Assembly: GCF_014779715.1 (NCBI RefSeq) | Contig: NZ_JACXYU010000003.1 | Location: 372,001-436,000 of the forward strand | Origin: Streptomyces chumphonensis | GTDB taxonomy: Bacteria > Actinomycetota > Actinomycetes > Streptomycetales > Streptomycetaceae | Direction of reading: 5' to 3' | DNA: 64,000 nucleotides | The notes under the pieces: generated by a model | What the model was told of the DNA's origin: nothing | What the model saw: only the letters and a program-made list of their open reading frames with translations | The model's database searches: none | Shown here: positions 43,149-51,445 of the stretch, in pieces | Layout of the letters: each line of letters opens with the position of its first letter | How positions within the stretch are numbered: position 1 is the stretch's first letter | Translations under genes and position numbers: made by a program

Positions 43149-44768
43149 TCACACGATCTCGAAGCGGAAGTCGGCGGGCTCGGGACGCTCGTGGCCGACC
43201 ATCATGATCAACAGGGGGGCTTCACCGGTGGCGGCCAGCTCCAGCTCCTCGATGTAGGAGATGTTGTCGAAGCCCAGCGCCACACCGCAGCCCAGGCCGA
43301 GGGCCGAACAGGCGGTGTAGGTGCTCTGGGCGAGGGCGCCGATCGTGGCGTTGACCAGGCGGTAGCCCCGGTCCCCGACGGCGTCCAGGACCGCGTGCGT
43401 GCGCACCGTGGGCACCAGCACGGCGCCGGCCTGTTCCAGGTTGTAGTTGGCGAGGAAGTAGTTCTCCTGCAGGAAGGCGCCGGGCGCTCCGGGCCGCACG
43501 AGCCGCAGCGCGCCGCCGCCCCCGGGGTCGTCCTTCGTCCCGGCGTCGCCGGGGGTGTAGACGTAGCCGCCCGGTTCGACGCCCTCGACGTGGTTGACGA
43601 AGGCGTAGAGCGTCACCAGAGGCGGCTGCCCGGCGGTGGTCCGGCCGCCGACGTCGCAGCCCCGGGCGGCCGCCCGCAGACAGGCGGCCAACTGGTCGGC
43701 GGCCACCGGGCGCGCGGCGTCGAAACGGCCGAAGCTGCTGCGCCGCGTCCGCAGCGCGGTGCGCACGTCGGTGTCGAGCGGTGCGGGCGCGGGCAGCGGC
43801 AGCCGGGGCCGGGCCGGATCCACGGCCGGGGCGGCGGCCGGGACCAGCGCTCCGGGCGCGGGCCGGTCCGCGGCGCGGGCGCAGGTGGCGTCCTGCATGG
43901 CGCGCAGCGCGTCGAAGGTGAGCACGGTGCGCGAACGTTCCAGGTCGCGGTGGCGGACGCGGTCGCCGCCCCCGCCCCCGCCCGTCGCCCCGCCCGGCGC
44001 CGGGCCGTCCCAGGGCAGCGGGACGACGGCGAACAGCCCCTCCTCGGCCGGGTCCACACCCAGCAGGTCGGCCAGGTCCTCCTCGTCGAACCAGAGCTCC
44101 GGCTCCACCGGCAGGCCGCGCGCCGCCCCCCACATCCGCCAGGTCTGCAGGCAGGCTCCGACGTCCATGCTCACGGCGTGGAAGGAGAAGCTGTTGTACT
44201 TGAAGGCGTTCTGCCAGTACTTCACGCCCAGGACGAGGAACTGGTCGGTGTCCCGCGCGGGGTGCCCGGGCCCGAGGGCCGCCCGGACCCGTCCGCTCAC
44301 GTCACCGGTGAGCAGCCGCTGCATGGCGTGGTGACGCGTCGCGTAGTAGTGCACGCCGGGCGTCCCCGGGCCGCCCGCGCCGGAGACCCAGTAGATGCTG
44401 ACGGGGTAGAGCCCGCCTCCGGAGGCGGTGCCACGCGACCAGTTGGCGAGCGGGTAGAACGGCAGGGCGTTCAGGTCCGTGTTGGCCTGCACCCCGAGCC
44501 GACGGCCCGTCAGCCCGTAGGAGTCGAGCAGCAGGCCCGACAGGGCCGCCAGGTCGAAGCGGCCGGACGGCGCGGCGGCCGGGTCGAGCCCGCGCTCGAC
44601 GGTGGCCTCGGGCGGGAGGTGCGAAGCTGGCAGCGGCACGGTCTCGGCGAACGGGTAGAGCTTGGTCTTGCGCGGCCCGTCGGCCCAGTCGGGGACGAAG
44701 TCCGCCGGGTCCATGGGCACCCGCCCACGCTGCATGATCGCGGCGGCGTAGTCATGGGCGTAACCCAT
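43149..44768 (-). CDS. SagB/ThcOx-type FMN azoline dehydrogenase
   Basis: A 539-residue nitroreductase-fold protein with two related halves. The first contains SRGTASGGGLYPVSIYWV and FKYNSFSFHAVSMDVGACLQTWRM; the second RRSSFGRFDAARPV, VEPGGYVYTPG and LVNATIGALAQSTYTACSALGLGCG, both typical of SagB-type enzymes that bind FMN and oxidise azolines to azoles. This explains how thiazoles and oxazoles would be finished. ATG at 44768 has AAGGAG eight bases upstream. It lies between the second YcaO and the LanB gene in the operon. Confidence 0.92.
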   Translation of the reverse strand: MGYAHDYAAAIMQRGRVPMDPADFVPDWADGPRKTKLYPFAETVPLPASHLPPEATVERGLDPAAAPSGRFDLAALSGLLLDSYGLTGRRLGVQANTDLNALPFYPLANWSRGTASGGGLYPVSIYWVSGAGGPGTPGVHYYATRHHAMQRLLTGDVSGRVRAALGPGHPARDTDQFLVLGVKYWQNAFKYNSFSFHAVSMDVGACLQTWRMWGAARGLPVEPELWFDEEDLADLLGVDPAEEGLFAVVPLPWDGPAPGGATGGGGGGDRVRHRDLERSRTVLTFDALRAMQDATCARAADRPAPGALVPAAAPAVDPARPRLPLPAPAPLDTDVRTALRTRRSSFGRFDAARPVAADQLAACLRAAARGCDVGGRTTAGQPPLVTLYAFVNHVEGVEPGGYVYTPGDAGTKDDPGGGGALRLVRPGAPGAFLQENYFLANYNLEQAGAVLVPTVRTHAVLDAVGDRGYRLVNATIGALAQSTYTACSALGLGCGVALGFDNISYIEELELAATGEAPLLIMMVGHERPEPADFRFEIV

Positions 44769-44796
44769 GTGCTGCTCCTTCTGGTGGCGTCGCGGG

Positions 44797-46740
44797 TCAG
44801 GGGAAGGGGTGGGGAGCGGGGTTCAGGTCCCCGTCGGTCAGGTCGTGCTCGCGCATTCCCGCCTCCCGCAGGGCGGTGCGCAGCCGGGGCATCCCCAGGG
44901 CGCGCTGCCGCGTCCAGCCGAAGTCGATGGGCAGCAGCCCGGGCACGAGGACGCTGACGGTGGTGAGACCCAGCTCGCGCTGCTGTGGCATGGTCTGGTC
45001 CACCACGACGACGTCGAACCCGTGCGCCGTCACCGCGTCCACGCACGCCAGCAGGTCGGTGCGCAGGTCGCTGGAGGGGGCGGGCGCCGCGCCGCCGCCG
45101 TACAGGTCGGCCATCGACCGGCGCGGCGGGCGCGGGGCGCCGGGGGCGCCCAGCAGGAACTCGGCGTGCACGCCCATCTCGGGGACGCCGTAGGCCAGCG
45201 GATGGTCGTGCAGGGCCCGCACCTCGTGGAAGTCGGCGGCCATGGCGCGCAGCCGGGACTCGTCCCGCTCGGTGCGGCCGGGCAGGTTGACGGCGTCCGT
45301 GGCGATCTCGCACAACGCGCCGGCCAGGGCCGCCTCCGGGTCGAGACCGGCGCCGGCGCCGAAGCACATGCGGCCGGGGCCGCCGTCGTACCGCTCCGCG
45401 ACCCCGGTGACGACGGGGACGGGGAAGGTGATCCGGGTGTCGAAGAAGCGGGCCTCGTAGCCGTACATCTCCAGGCGGTCGACCATGTGCCGGGTGGCGC
45501 GGCGGTTGCTGCCGCGCACGTCGATCTCCGGCAGCTCGGCCCGCCCGTACCAGGCGAGCAGGAAGGCGTCGCGTTCGATCACCTCCATCAGCCCGAAGTA
45601 GACGGCCTCCTCCAGCGCGCCGCCGGAGGCGCAACCGTTGGAGCTCTCCTGGACGAAGCGGTTCTCCAGTCCCGGCGTGTGGTAGTACGTCAGCACCTCG
45701 GGGACGAGGACGGGCCGCCGGTCGCGCAGCGAGTACCCCCATACCCAGGGGATCGTGCGGTCCGGCGTGAACGGCCGCACGTGCGGGTTGGCGTGGTGGA
45801 AGTCGGCCGAGTACAGCCCGCACGCCCGGGGGTCCACCAGCGCCTCACCGTGCTCGCGCAGGGTCGTCAGCGACTCCCGCACCGCTGCCGCACGGGCCCG
45901 CGGCCGCATCCCCGCGTACCGCTCCAGCCCCTCCAGGACGCCGATGCGGGCGCTCTCGGCGAACGAGTCGGCGTGGCCGCCCCAGAACGTCTCGCGCAGG
46001 TAGTCGCCCGAGCGGAGCGAGAAGCAGCCGATGGTCGCCGAGGTCGAGGTGGAGGAGACGTCGTAGACCACCGAGGGCCCGAGCGCGCCGCAGACGGGGT
46101 TGGCGTAGGGCTCGACCGGCAGGTCGTAGGAGGCGATGTCCCGCACCCGGAAGGAGTCGGGCCGGCGCTTGGGCGTCGGCCGCAGCTCCAGGGTGGCGGC
46201 CTCGGCGGTGTCCGGCACCCGGCGGCCGCAGCGGGGGCACTCGGGGTCGGCGACCAGCGGGTAGTGCCGGACGCCCAGGGTCCGCAGGTCGCACAGCTGC
46301 ACCAGGCCGTGGACGGTGTCCGGCGGGCCGCCGCCGTCCAGCCGGGCCGCGACGAGACCGGCCAGGGCGGTGATCGCGAACGGCGTCAGGTGCGGCGAGG
46401 CCCCGGCCGCCCGGGTGGGCCCGCCCAGCTCCAGGGCCTCGCGCAGCGCCACGGACCGCACGGCCTGCCAGCGCCGCGCCAGGCAGTGCCCGCAGCCGCG
46501 CCGGCCGGGCAGCGGCCCGACCAGCGCGTGCCGCCCGTACAGCCGGATGCCCACCGCCGCCGGGTCGGCGCCGGGTTCCCGGTGGGCGTCGGCGGCGAAG
46601 GCGTCGCGGGTGCCCAGCGGCGCGACGTCCACGGGCACCGGTGTACCCAGTTCGGCCAGGGCCCGGGCGAGCCGCTCCGCCGCCTCCGCGTGCTCGGCGC
46701 CCGGTCCGGTGGTGTGGTTCACGTCCTCAACGCCGGTCAT
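44797..46740 (-). CDS. YcaO cyclodehydratase 2
   Basis: A 647-residue azoline-forming YcaO protein with the same layout as the one at 34.3-36.3 kb: zinc-ribbon halves CGHC and CPRC, then ANPVCGALGPS, ARIGVLEGLERYAG, SNGCASGGALEEAVYFGLMEVIERDAF and a PHPFP end. Two such enzymes in one cluster are unusual; one may act on Cys and the other on Ser/Thr, or one may be specialised for part of the core. The ATG at 46740 overlaps the leader-binding gene by 14 bases, which suggests it is the direct partner of that protein. Confidence 0.9.
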   Translation of the reverse strand: MTGVEDVNHTTGPGAEHAEAAERLARALAELGTPVPVDVAPLGTRDAFAADAHREPGADPAAVGIRLYGRHALVGPLPGRRGCGHCLARRWQAVRSVALREALELGGPTRAAGASPHLTPFAITALAGLVAARLDGGGPPDTVHGLVQLCDLRTLGVRHYPLVADPECPRCGRRVPDTAEAATLELRPTPKRRPDSFRVRDIASYDLPVEPYANPVCGALGPSVVYDVSSTSTSATIGCFSLRSGDYLRETFWGGHADSFAESARIGVLEGLERYAGMRPRARAAAVRESLTTLREHGEALVDPRACGLYSADFHHANPHVRPFTPDRTIPWVWGYSLRDRRPVLVPEVLTYYHTPGLENRFVQESSNGCASGGALEEAVYFGLMEVIERDAFLLAWYGRAELPEIDVRGSNRRATRHMVDRLEMYGYEARFFDTRITFPVPVVTGVAERYDGGPGRMCFGAGAGLDPEAALAGALCEIATDAVNLPGRTERDESRLRAMAADFHEVRALHDHPLAYGVPEMGVHAEFLLGAPGAPRPPRRSMADLYGGGAAPAPSSDLRTDLLACVDAVTAHGFDVVVVDQTMPQQRELGLTTVSVLVPGLLPIDFGWTRQRALGMPRLRTALREAGMREHDLTDGDLNPAPHPFP

Positions 46741-48856
46741 CCGCACCACCGGTGAGCACGACGCGGGCGGTGTGGACGCCACCGGCGAGCAGGGCGGCGG
46801 GCGTCGTGGGGACGAGGAGCACGTCCCGTCCGGCGGCGCGCACCGCCTCCAGCACGGCCGGCCAGGTCGTCCCGTCCGGCCCGAGGCGTCCGCCCGGATC
46901 GACGCGCAGGGTCCCCGGGGCGAGGTCGGCCAGGACCGGGTCGCCGAGGTCCACCCGGGTGCCGGGCTCCTGGGCGGCCAGCTGCACCGGTCCGAGCAGG
47001 TCGCGCAGCGCGGCGGTGGCCGCCGCCCGGCGGGTCAGGGCGGCGGCGACGGCCCAGCGTCCGTTGCCGTCCGCCGTGGTCTCGCGGGCCAGGACGACGG
47101 GCACGGCGCCGGGGGAGTCCGCGCCGAGCGCGAGGAGTTCGACGCCGACCTCCAGATGCCCGGCCGACCGGTGCAGGAAGACGCGTTCGGGGTCCGCCTC
47201 GTCCTCGGGCAGCGGTGCCGCGGGGCTCGTGCCGCACACGGCGCCGAGCAGGGCCTCATGGGCCAGGGCCGAGAGCAGCGCGCTGCCGGCCGCCTCCCGG
47301 GGCGATGCTCCCGCTCCCGCTCCAGCCCGCGTGGCCGGGTACCGGCGCTCCCGGTTGGCCGGGCCGAACGGACGCAGGGCGGCGGCCGGTACGGCGGCGG
47401 TCTCCTTGGTGAGCAGCGAGACGCCGGTGGCCTCCTCCGGAGCCGGCGCCACGTGCTCGACGAAGGCGACGGCGGCCGAGTGCAGCGCTCGGACGCGGGC
47501 CCCGGCCAGGTGGTGCACGTCGAAGGCGGCGATCAGCCGGGGGCCCTGCGCGCCGAAGACCCCCTCCAGGCGGCTGACCTTGAGCGGGGTCTGCGTCAGC
47601 TCCTCGTCCAGGAACCGCCGGAACGTGCCCGTCCAGGGCCGTACGAGCGCGCCGGTGACGGCGTTGAGGTCCTCGACGACCTGCTCGGCCTCCCGGGCGT
47701 CCCCGGCCGTGGCGGTGTGCGGCGCGGCCGGTCCCTCGACGAGCACCTGCTGCGCCGCGTCACTCGGCGCCGGCTCCCGGCACAGTCGGCAGCGGGGGTG
47801 CGGGTGCACCGGCTCGGCGACGACGTCGAGGGAGCGCAGGTCCTGCACGAGGACCTGCGCGGCCGTCTCGGCGGGCAGCGCGCCGGTCGTCAGCCGGAAC
47901 ACCTCGTAGCCGAGGAGGTTGCCGGTCATGGCGGCGACCGGGCCGTGCAGTGGCCCGTCCTGCGCCGCGTCCAGCGGGCGTGCCGCGCCGGCGACCTCGC
48001 TCCACAACTCGGCGGCGGTGGCCGAGTCCCGGTTGGCCCCCAGCCGCAGCAGCGCGCAGGACCAGCAGCCCGATGCGCCGGGCCGGTGCAGCGGACCGGT
48101 GACGGCGTGCTCCCCGAACGTCCAGGACGGCAGCAGGACGCGGCCCTCGGGGACGCCCTCGGCCAGCAGCCGGTGGGTGCGCGCGGCGGCCCGGGCACCG
48201 CTGACCACGACGACGTCGTGGTCGGCCAGGTCGGCCCAGCCCGGGTCGTCCTCCTGAGGGGCTCCGGTCCGCCCGGCGGGGAGCAGCGGGGTGACGTCCA
48301 CCGGGCACCCGGCGGCCTCCAGTTCGGCGGCCTCCGCGGCGACCTCGGCGAAGTCGCCCTCGACGCCGAGGGTCGCGCAGCCGTTGCGCAGCAGCCCGAC
48401 GGCGCACCAGCGGGCCACCTCGTCCCGGCCGAGGACGGCGACCCGGGTGGACCGGAAGGCCGCGAAGCGGGCCCGTGCGCCGTCCGCGTAGTGGTCGACG
48501 TAGGCGATCTGGGGAGCGAACCGGGACGTGACCGCGGCGGTCGCCGGATCCGCCGCCGGCTCCGGCTCCTCCACCGGGGCGTCGCGCGCGAAGTCCCGCG
48601 CGTACAGGGCCTTGACCAGCTCCCCCGCCATCTTCCGCTGCGGCGGCTGGAACCCCTCGCAGATCTCCGCGAGGCGGTGGCGGCCGCTCAGGTGCGGCAC
48701 GAGGAGGGAGGCGAAGCGGTAGGCGGTGCGTCCGGTGAGGTGGAACCCGCCGTCGGCGTTGTGGAAGAGGACGCCGCCGGGCGTCCGGGTGAACAGCACG
48801 TCCCGGCGGATGCGCGGCCGGGTCTCGGCCAGCGCCTCGTACGCTCCTGCTGCCAT
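46727..48856 (-). CDS. RiPP leader-peptide-binding protein (ocin-ThiF-like)
   Basis: A 709-residue protein. The N-terminal ~85 residues (DVLFTRTPGGVLFHNADGGFHLTGRTAYRF, RHRLAEICEGFQPPQRKMAGELVKALYARDF) form a PqqD-like RiPP recognition element. The middle has an E1-like fold (VAVLGRDEVARWCAVGLLRNG) with zinc-type Cys pairs CWSC and CRLC, and the C-terminal part is a nitroreductase- or YcaO-like remnant. Such proteins bind the leader and present the core to YcaO. ATG at 48856 has AGAAGG upstream and follows the SARP stop by four bases, so regulator and enzymes are in one transcript. Confidence 0.85.
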   Translation of the reverse strand: MAAGAYEALAETRPRIRRDVLFTRTPGGVLFHNADGGFHLTGRTAYRFASLLVPHLSGRHRLAEICEGFQPPQRKMAGELVKALYARDFARDAPVEEPEPAADPATAAVTSRFAPQIAYVDHYADGARARFAAFRSTRVAVLGRDEVARWCAVGLLRNGCATLGVEGDFAEVAAEAAELEAAGCPVDVTPLLPAGRTGAPQEDDPGWADLADHDVVVVSGARAAARTHRLLAEGVPEGRVLLPSWTFGEHAVTGPLHRPGASGCWSCALLRLGANRDSATAAELWSEVAGAARPLDAAQDGPLHGPVAAMTGNLLGYEVFRLTTGALPAETAAQVLVQDLRSLDVVAEPVHPHPRCRLCREPAPSDAAQQVLVEGPAAPHTATAGDAREAEQVVEDLNAVTGALVRPWTGTFRRFLDEELTQTPLKVSRLEGVFGAQGPRLIAAFDVHHLAGARVRALHSAAVAFVEHVAPAPEEATGVSLLTKETAAVPAAALRPFGPANRERRYPATRAGAGAGASPREAAGSALLSALAHEALLGAVCGTSPAAPLPEDEADPERVFLHRSAGHLEVGVELLALGADSPGAVPVVLARETTADGNGRWAVAAALTRRAAATAALRDLLGPVQLAAQEPGTRVDLGDPVLADLAPGTLRVDPGGRLGPDGTTWPAVLEAVRAAGRDVLLVPTTPAALLAGGVHTARVVLTGGADDRR

Positions 48857-48860
48857 GGGG

Positions 48861-50783
48861 TCACACCTTCTGTCGGGAACGGGTTCGGTCGTCGGCCCAG
48901 CGCGCGTAGGCACGGAGCAGGGCGTGCATGCGGTAGGGGCCCGGCGGGCCCTCCTCCAGCAGACCGGCGTCGGCCAGCCACTCCAGGGCCCGCTCGGCCT
49001 CCGGGGGCGGCAGCCCGCCCAGCACCCGACCGGCCTCCTCGGGGCGCAGTGCGTCGTCGGGCAGCGCGGCCAGCCGCCGGAACGCCTCGGCCAGCCGCGG
49101 GTCCAGCCGGGCCAGGGCGGTGCCGAAGACCCGTTCGACGGACAGGTCCGGGTCGTCGGTGAGGGAGAGCCGGGCCCAGGGGTCCTCGGCGAGCCAGCGC
49201 GCGCAGTCCGCCAGCCGCAGGGCGGGGCGGGTGGACAGCCGGGCCGCCGCGATCCGCAGGGCCAGCGGGTAGTGGCCGCAGACGTCCGCGAGCGACCGGG
49301 CGGCCTCGGGTTCGGCCGCCACCCGCTCGGCGCCGAGCGCGGCGCTCAGCAGTCGGCCGGACTCCTGCGCGCTGAACACGCCCAGCCGGTGCACCCGGCC
49401 GCCGTGCGTGGCCACGAGACCGGCCAGCGGACGCCGGCTGGTGAGCAGGGCGGCGCCGTGGGTGCCGCAGGTCAGCAGCGGGCGGACCTGCTCGGCGTCC
49501 ACGACGTCGTCGAGGAGCAGCAGGGTGCGGTTCGGCGATCCGCCGGTCTCCGCCAGGGCGCGCCGGGCCGCGTCCGCGGCCTCCTCGGCGGTGACCGACG
49601 TGCCGTCCGGCCGGGCCATCCGCAGCAGCAGCGTCCCGTCCGGGTGGCTGTCGCGGACGAGCCGGGCGACGTGGCGGGCCAGTGCGGTCTTGCCGATCCC
49701 CGGCGGACCGCAGATGAGTTCGGTGACCGGCTCCCCGTCGGTGCCCCGCAGCCGGGCCGCCATCGCCTCGGTCTCGGCCTCCCGGCCGGTGAAGTGCGGA
49801 ACGTCGCGCAGGACGCGGGTGGCGAGGGGCTCGGCGGCGTGGTCGACGCGCGTAAACCCCGACGCGGAGACGGGGCTCGGCACGGCGGAGGGCCGCTGCC
49901 GGGCCGTCCCCTCGCCGCCCTGGGCCGGTCGCGGCGGCCCGCCGGTCTCCGAGCCCGGCACGGTGCCGCCCGGCAGTTCCGGCGGCCCGCCCGGCTCTCC
50001 CGTCCCGGCCGAAGCGAGCTCGGCCCGGCCGCCGTGACCCGTTCCGAGCTCGTCCCCGCGCAGAATGGCGAGTTCCAGACGGCGCAGGGCCGGTGAGGGG
50101 TCGACGCCGAGTTCGTCCAGCAGGTGTTCCTTGATGCGCCGGTACTCGGCCAGGGCCTCGGTCTGCCGTCCGGTGCGGTACAGCGCCTCGATGAGCTGCT
50201 CGCGGAACCGCTCGTGACCCGGGTGGGCCCGCGTCACTCCCCACAGCTCGACCAGCGCCTCCCCGCACCGCTCCAGCGACAGCAGCAGGTCACAGGCGCG
50301 TTCGACGGTACGCAGCCGCTCCTCGGTCAGCCGGGGGACCTCGTCGCGGTGCAGCACCTCGGAGCGGACGTTGGCCAGCAGCGAGCCGTTCCACAGGGCG
50401 AGCGCCTCGCCGAGCATGCGCAGTTCCCGATCGGGGGCCCCCGCCTCGGTGGACGCCCGGACCCGCTCACGGAAATCCACGAGGTCCAGGGTCTCGGGGC
50501 CGGCGGAGATCCGGTAGCCGCCGGGTACCGCCTCGATGGGCGTCGCGCTCACCCCGTGCCGGGAGAACAGCCTGCGCAGGCGCAGCACGCAGGTCTGCAC
50601 GGCGGCCTTGGCGCTGGCCGGCCGGTGCTCGCCCCACACCGTGCGCAGCAGGTAGTCGACGGAGACGACCGAGCCCGCGTTCAGCAGCAACGCGGCCAGC
50701 AGGTCCGTCGGTTTGGAGGGTGGGAGCACGACCGTGTCCGGACCCTCGGTGAGGCTCAGTGGCCCGAGCAGCAGGAACCGCAC
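48861..50783 (-). CDS. SARP family regulator with NB-ARC domain
   Basis: A 640-residue AfsR-like regulator. Winged-helix DNA-binding domain about 1-95 (LLLGPLSLTEG, KPTDLLAALLLNAG, VQTCVLRLRRLF), activation domain about 96-240, a Pro/Gly-rich linker (about 250-320), then an ATPase with Walker A GPPGIGKTAL and LLLLDDVVDAEQV. It is the second gene of the azole-peptide operon, four bases after the secreted-protein gene. It probably activates the operon and, through the repeats at 33899-33930, the precursor. GTG at 50783 has a weak ribosome binding site, consistent with translational coupling. Confidence 0.9.
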   Translation of the reverse strand: MRFLLLGPLSLTEGPDTVVLPPSKPTDLLAALLLNAGSVVSVDYLLRTVWGEHRPASAKAAVQTCVLRLRRLFSRHGVSATPIEAVPGGYRISAGPETLDLVDFRERVRASTEAGAPDRELRMLGEALALWNGSLLANVRSEVLHRDEVPRLTEERLRTVERACDLLLSLERCGEALVELWGVTRAHPGHERFREQLIEALYRTGRQTEALAEYRRIKEHLLDELGVDPSPALRRLELAILRGDELGTGHGGRAELASAGTGEPGGPPELPGGTVPGSETGGPPRPAQGGEGTARQRPSAVPSPVSASGFTRVDHAAEPLATRVLRDVPHFTGREAETEAMAARLRGTDGEPVTELICGPPGIGKTALARHVARLVRDSHPDGTLLLRMARPDGTSVTAEEAADAARRALAETGGSPNRTLLLLDDVVDAEQVRPLLTCGTHGAALLTSRRPLAGLVATHGGRVHRLGVFSAQESGRLLSAALGAERVAAEPEAARSLADVCGHYPLALRIAAARLSTRPALRLADCARWLAEDPWARLSLTDDPDLSVERVFGTALARLDPRLAEAFRRLAALPDDALRPEEAGRVLGGLPPPEAERALEWLADAGLLEEGPPGPYRMHALLRAYARWADDRTRSRQKV

Positions 50784-50787
50784 GGAC

Positions 50788-51144
50788 TCACTGCCAGCCG
50801 TTGACCTGGGGGCACATCGGCGCCACCGCCGCGGCGGCGACCGCGGCGGGTTCGGGGAGGGCGGCGAGTGCGGCACAGGCGGTCTCGGACGCCACCGGGA
50901 GGTGGACCGCTCCGGGGCCCGGGCCGTCCGCGGAGAGGGCGGCGGCGCCGCGGGCCGACGGGCCCGGCGCCGCCGCGTCGGCCGCGGACTGCGAGGCGCT
51001 GGGGGACGCCACGGCCGCGGCCGATGCCGAGCCGGTGAGGACGGCGGCCAGCAGGGCGACGGTCACCACGCCCCGCCGACCCGTGCCGCGCCGGGCGGCT
51101 CCCGCGTCGGCCGTCACTCTTCCGGATGTGCTTGCTGCAGCCAT
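50788..51144 (-). CDS. Small secreted or membrane-anchored protein, unknown
   Basis: A 118-residue protein with a basic n-region (RRGTGRRG), one hydrophobic helix (VVTVALLAAVLTGSASAAAVA, about 27-48) and an Ala/Ser/Pro-rich tail with two Cys near the end (TACAAL and PMCPQVNG). It is therefore exported or anchored with the tail outside. I do not recognise the family. It is the first gene of the azole-peptide operon, with AGGGGG before ATG 51144, and could be an immunity or sensor component. The two tail Cys residues may form a disulfide. Confidence 0.65.
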   Translation of the reverse strand: MAAASTSGRVTADAGAARRGTGRRGVVTVALLAAVLTGSASAAAVASPSASQSAADAAAPGPSARGAAALSADGPGPGAVHLPVASETACAALAALPEPAAVAAAAVAPMCPQVNGWQ

Positions 51145-51445
51145 GACAGTTCCCCCTAGCGCTGCTGAATCACCCTCGGCGCGGTAGAGGATGCCCGCCC
51201 CCGGCGTCCCGGAGGAGACCGTCAGGTGTCCACTTGCTGCACGGCGCCCGCAACTTCTTGCCACTCGACGGGCCGTCAGGCGGGTCGTGTGGAGGAGGGT
51301 TCTCATGAGACGTGACATGTGCAATATTACCTGTCACACATTGCAGATGTGCCCATGACAAGCCGATGGCCCCATCGCCCGGCCTCCATGGGTCCCCCAC
51401 CGGCCGTGCCCCCACACGGCCCCTTCCTCCCGCTGGAGGCAGCGA
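51145..51445. other. Divergent promoter region, azole operon / collagenase
   Basis: A 301-base region between the minus-strand azole-peptide operon and the plus-strand collagenase. The AT-rich palindromic stretch at 51312-51345 stands out. On the minus strand, CCTGACGG occurs twice (51219-51226 and 51273-51280), 54 bases apart, of unknown meaning. No small gene is supported. Confidence 0.55.
51312..51345. promoter_or_regulatory. Interlocked inverted repeats before the collagenase gene
   Basis: GTGACA (51312) pairs with TGTCAC (51332), and TGCAAT (51320) pairs with ATTGCA (51340); both dyads have 14-base spacers and overlap. The inner TGCAATATTACCTGT (51320-51334) resembles the motif upstream of other hydroxyproline genes (54215, 63073, 60746), so this may be a GntR operator. 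It lies about 100 bases before the collagenase start. Confidence 0.6.
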
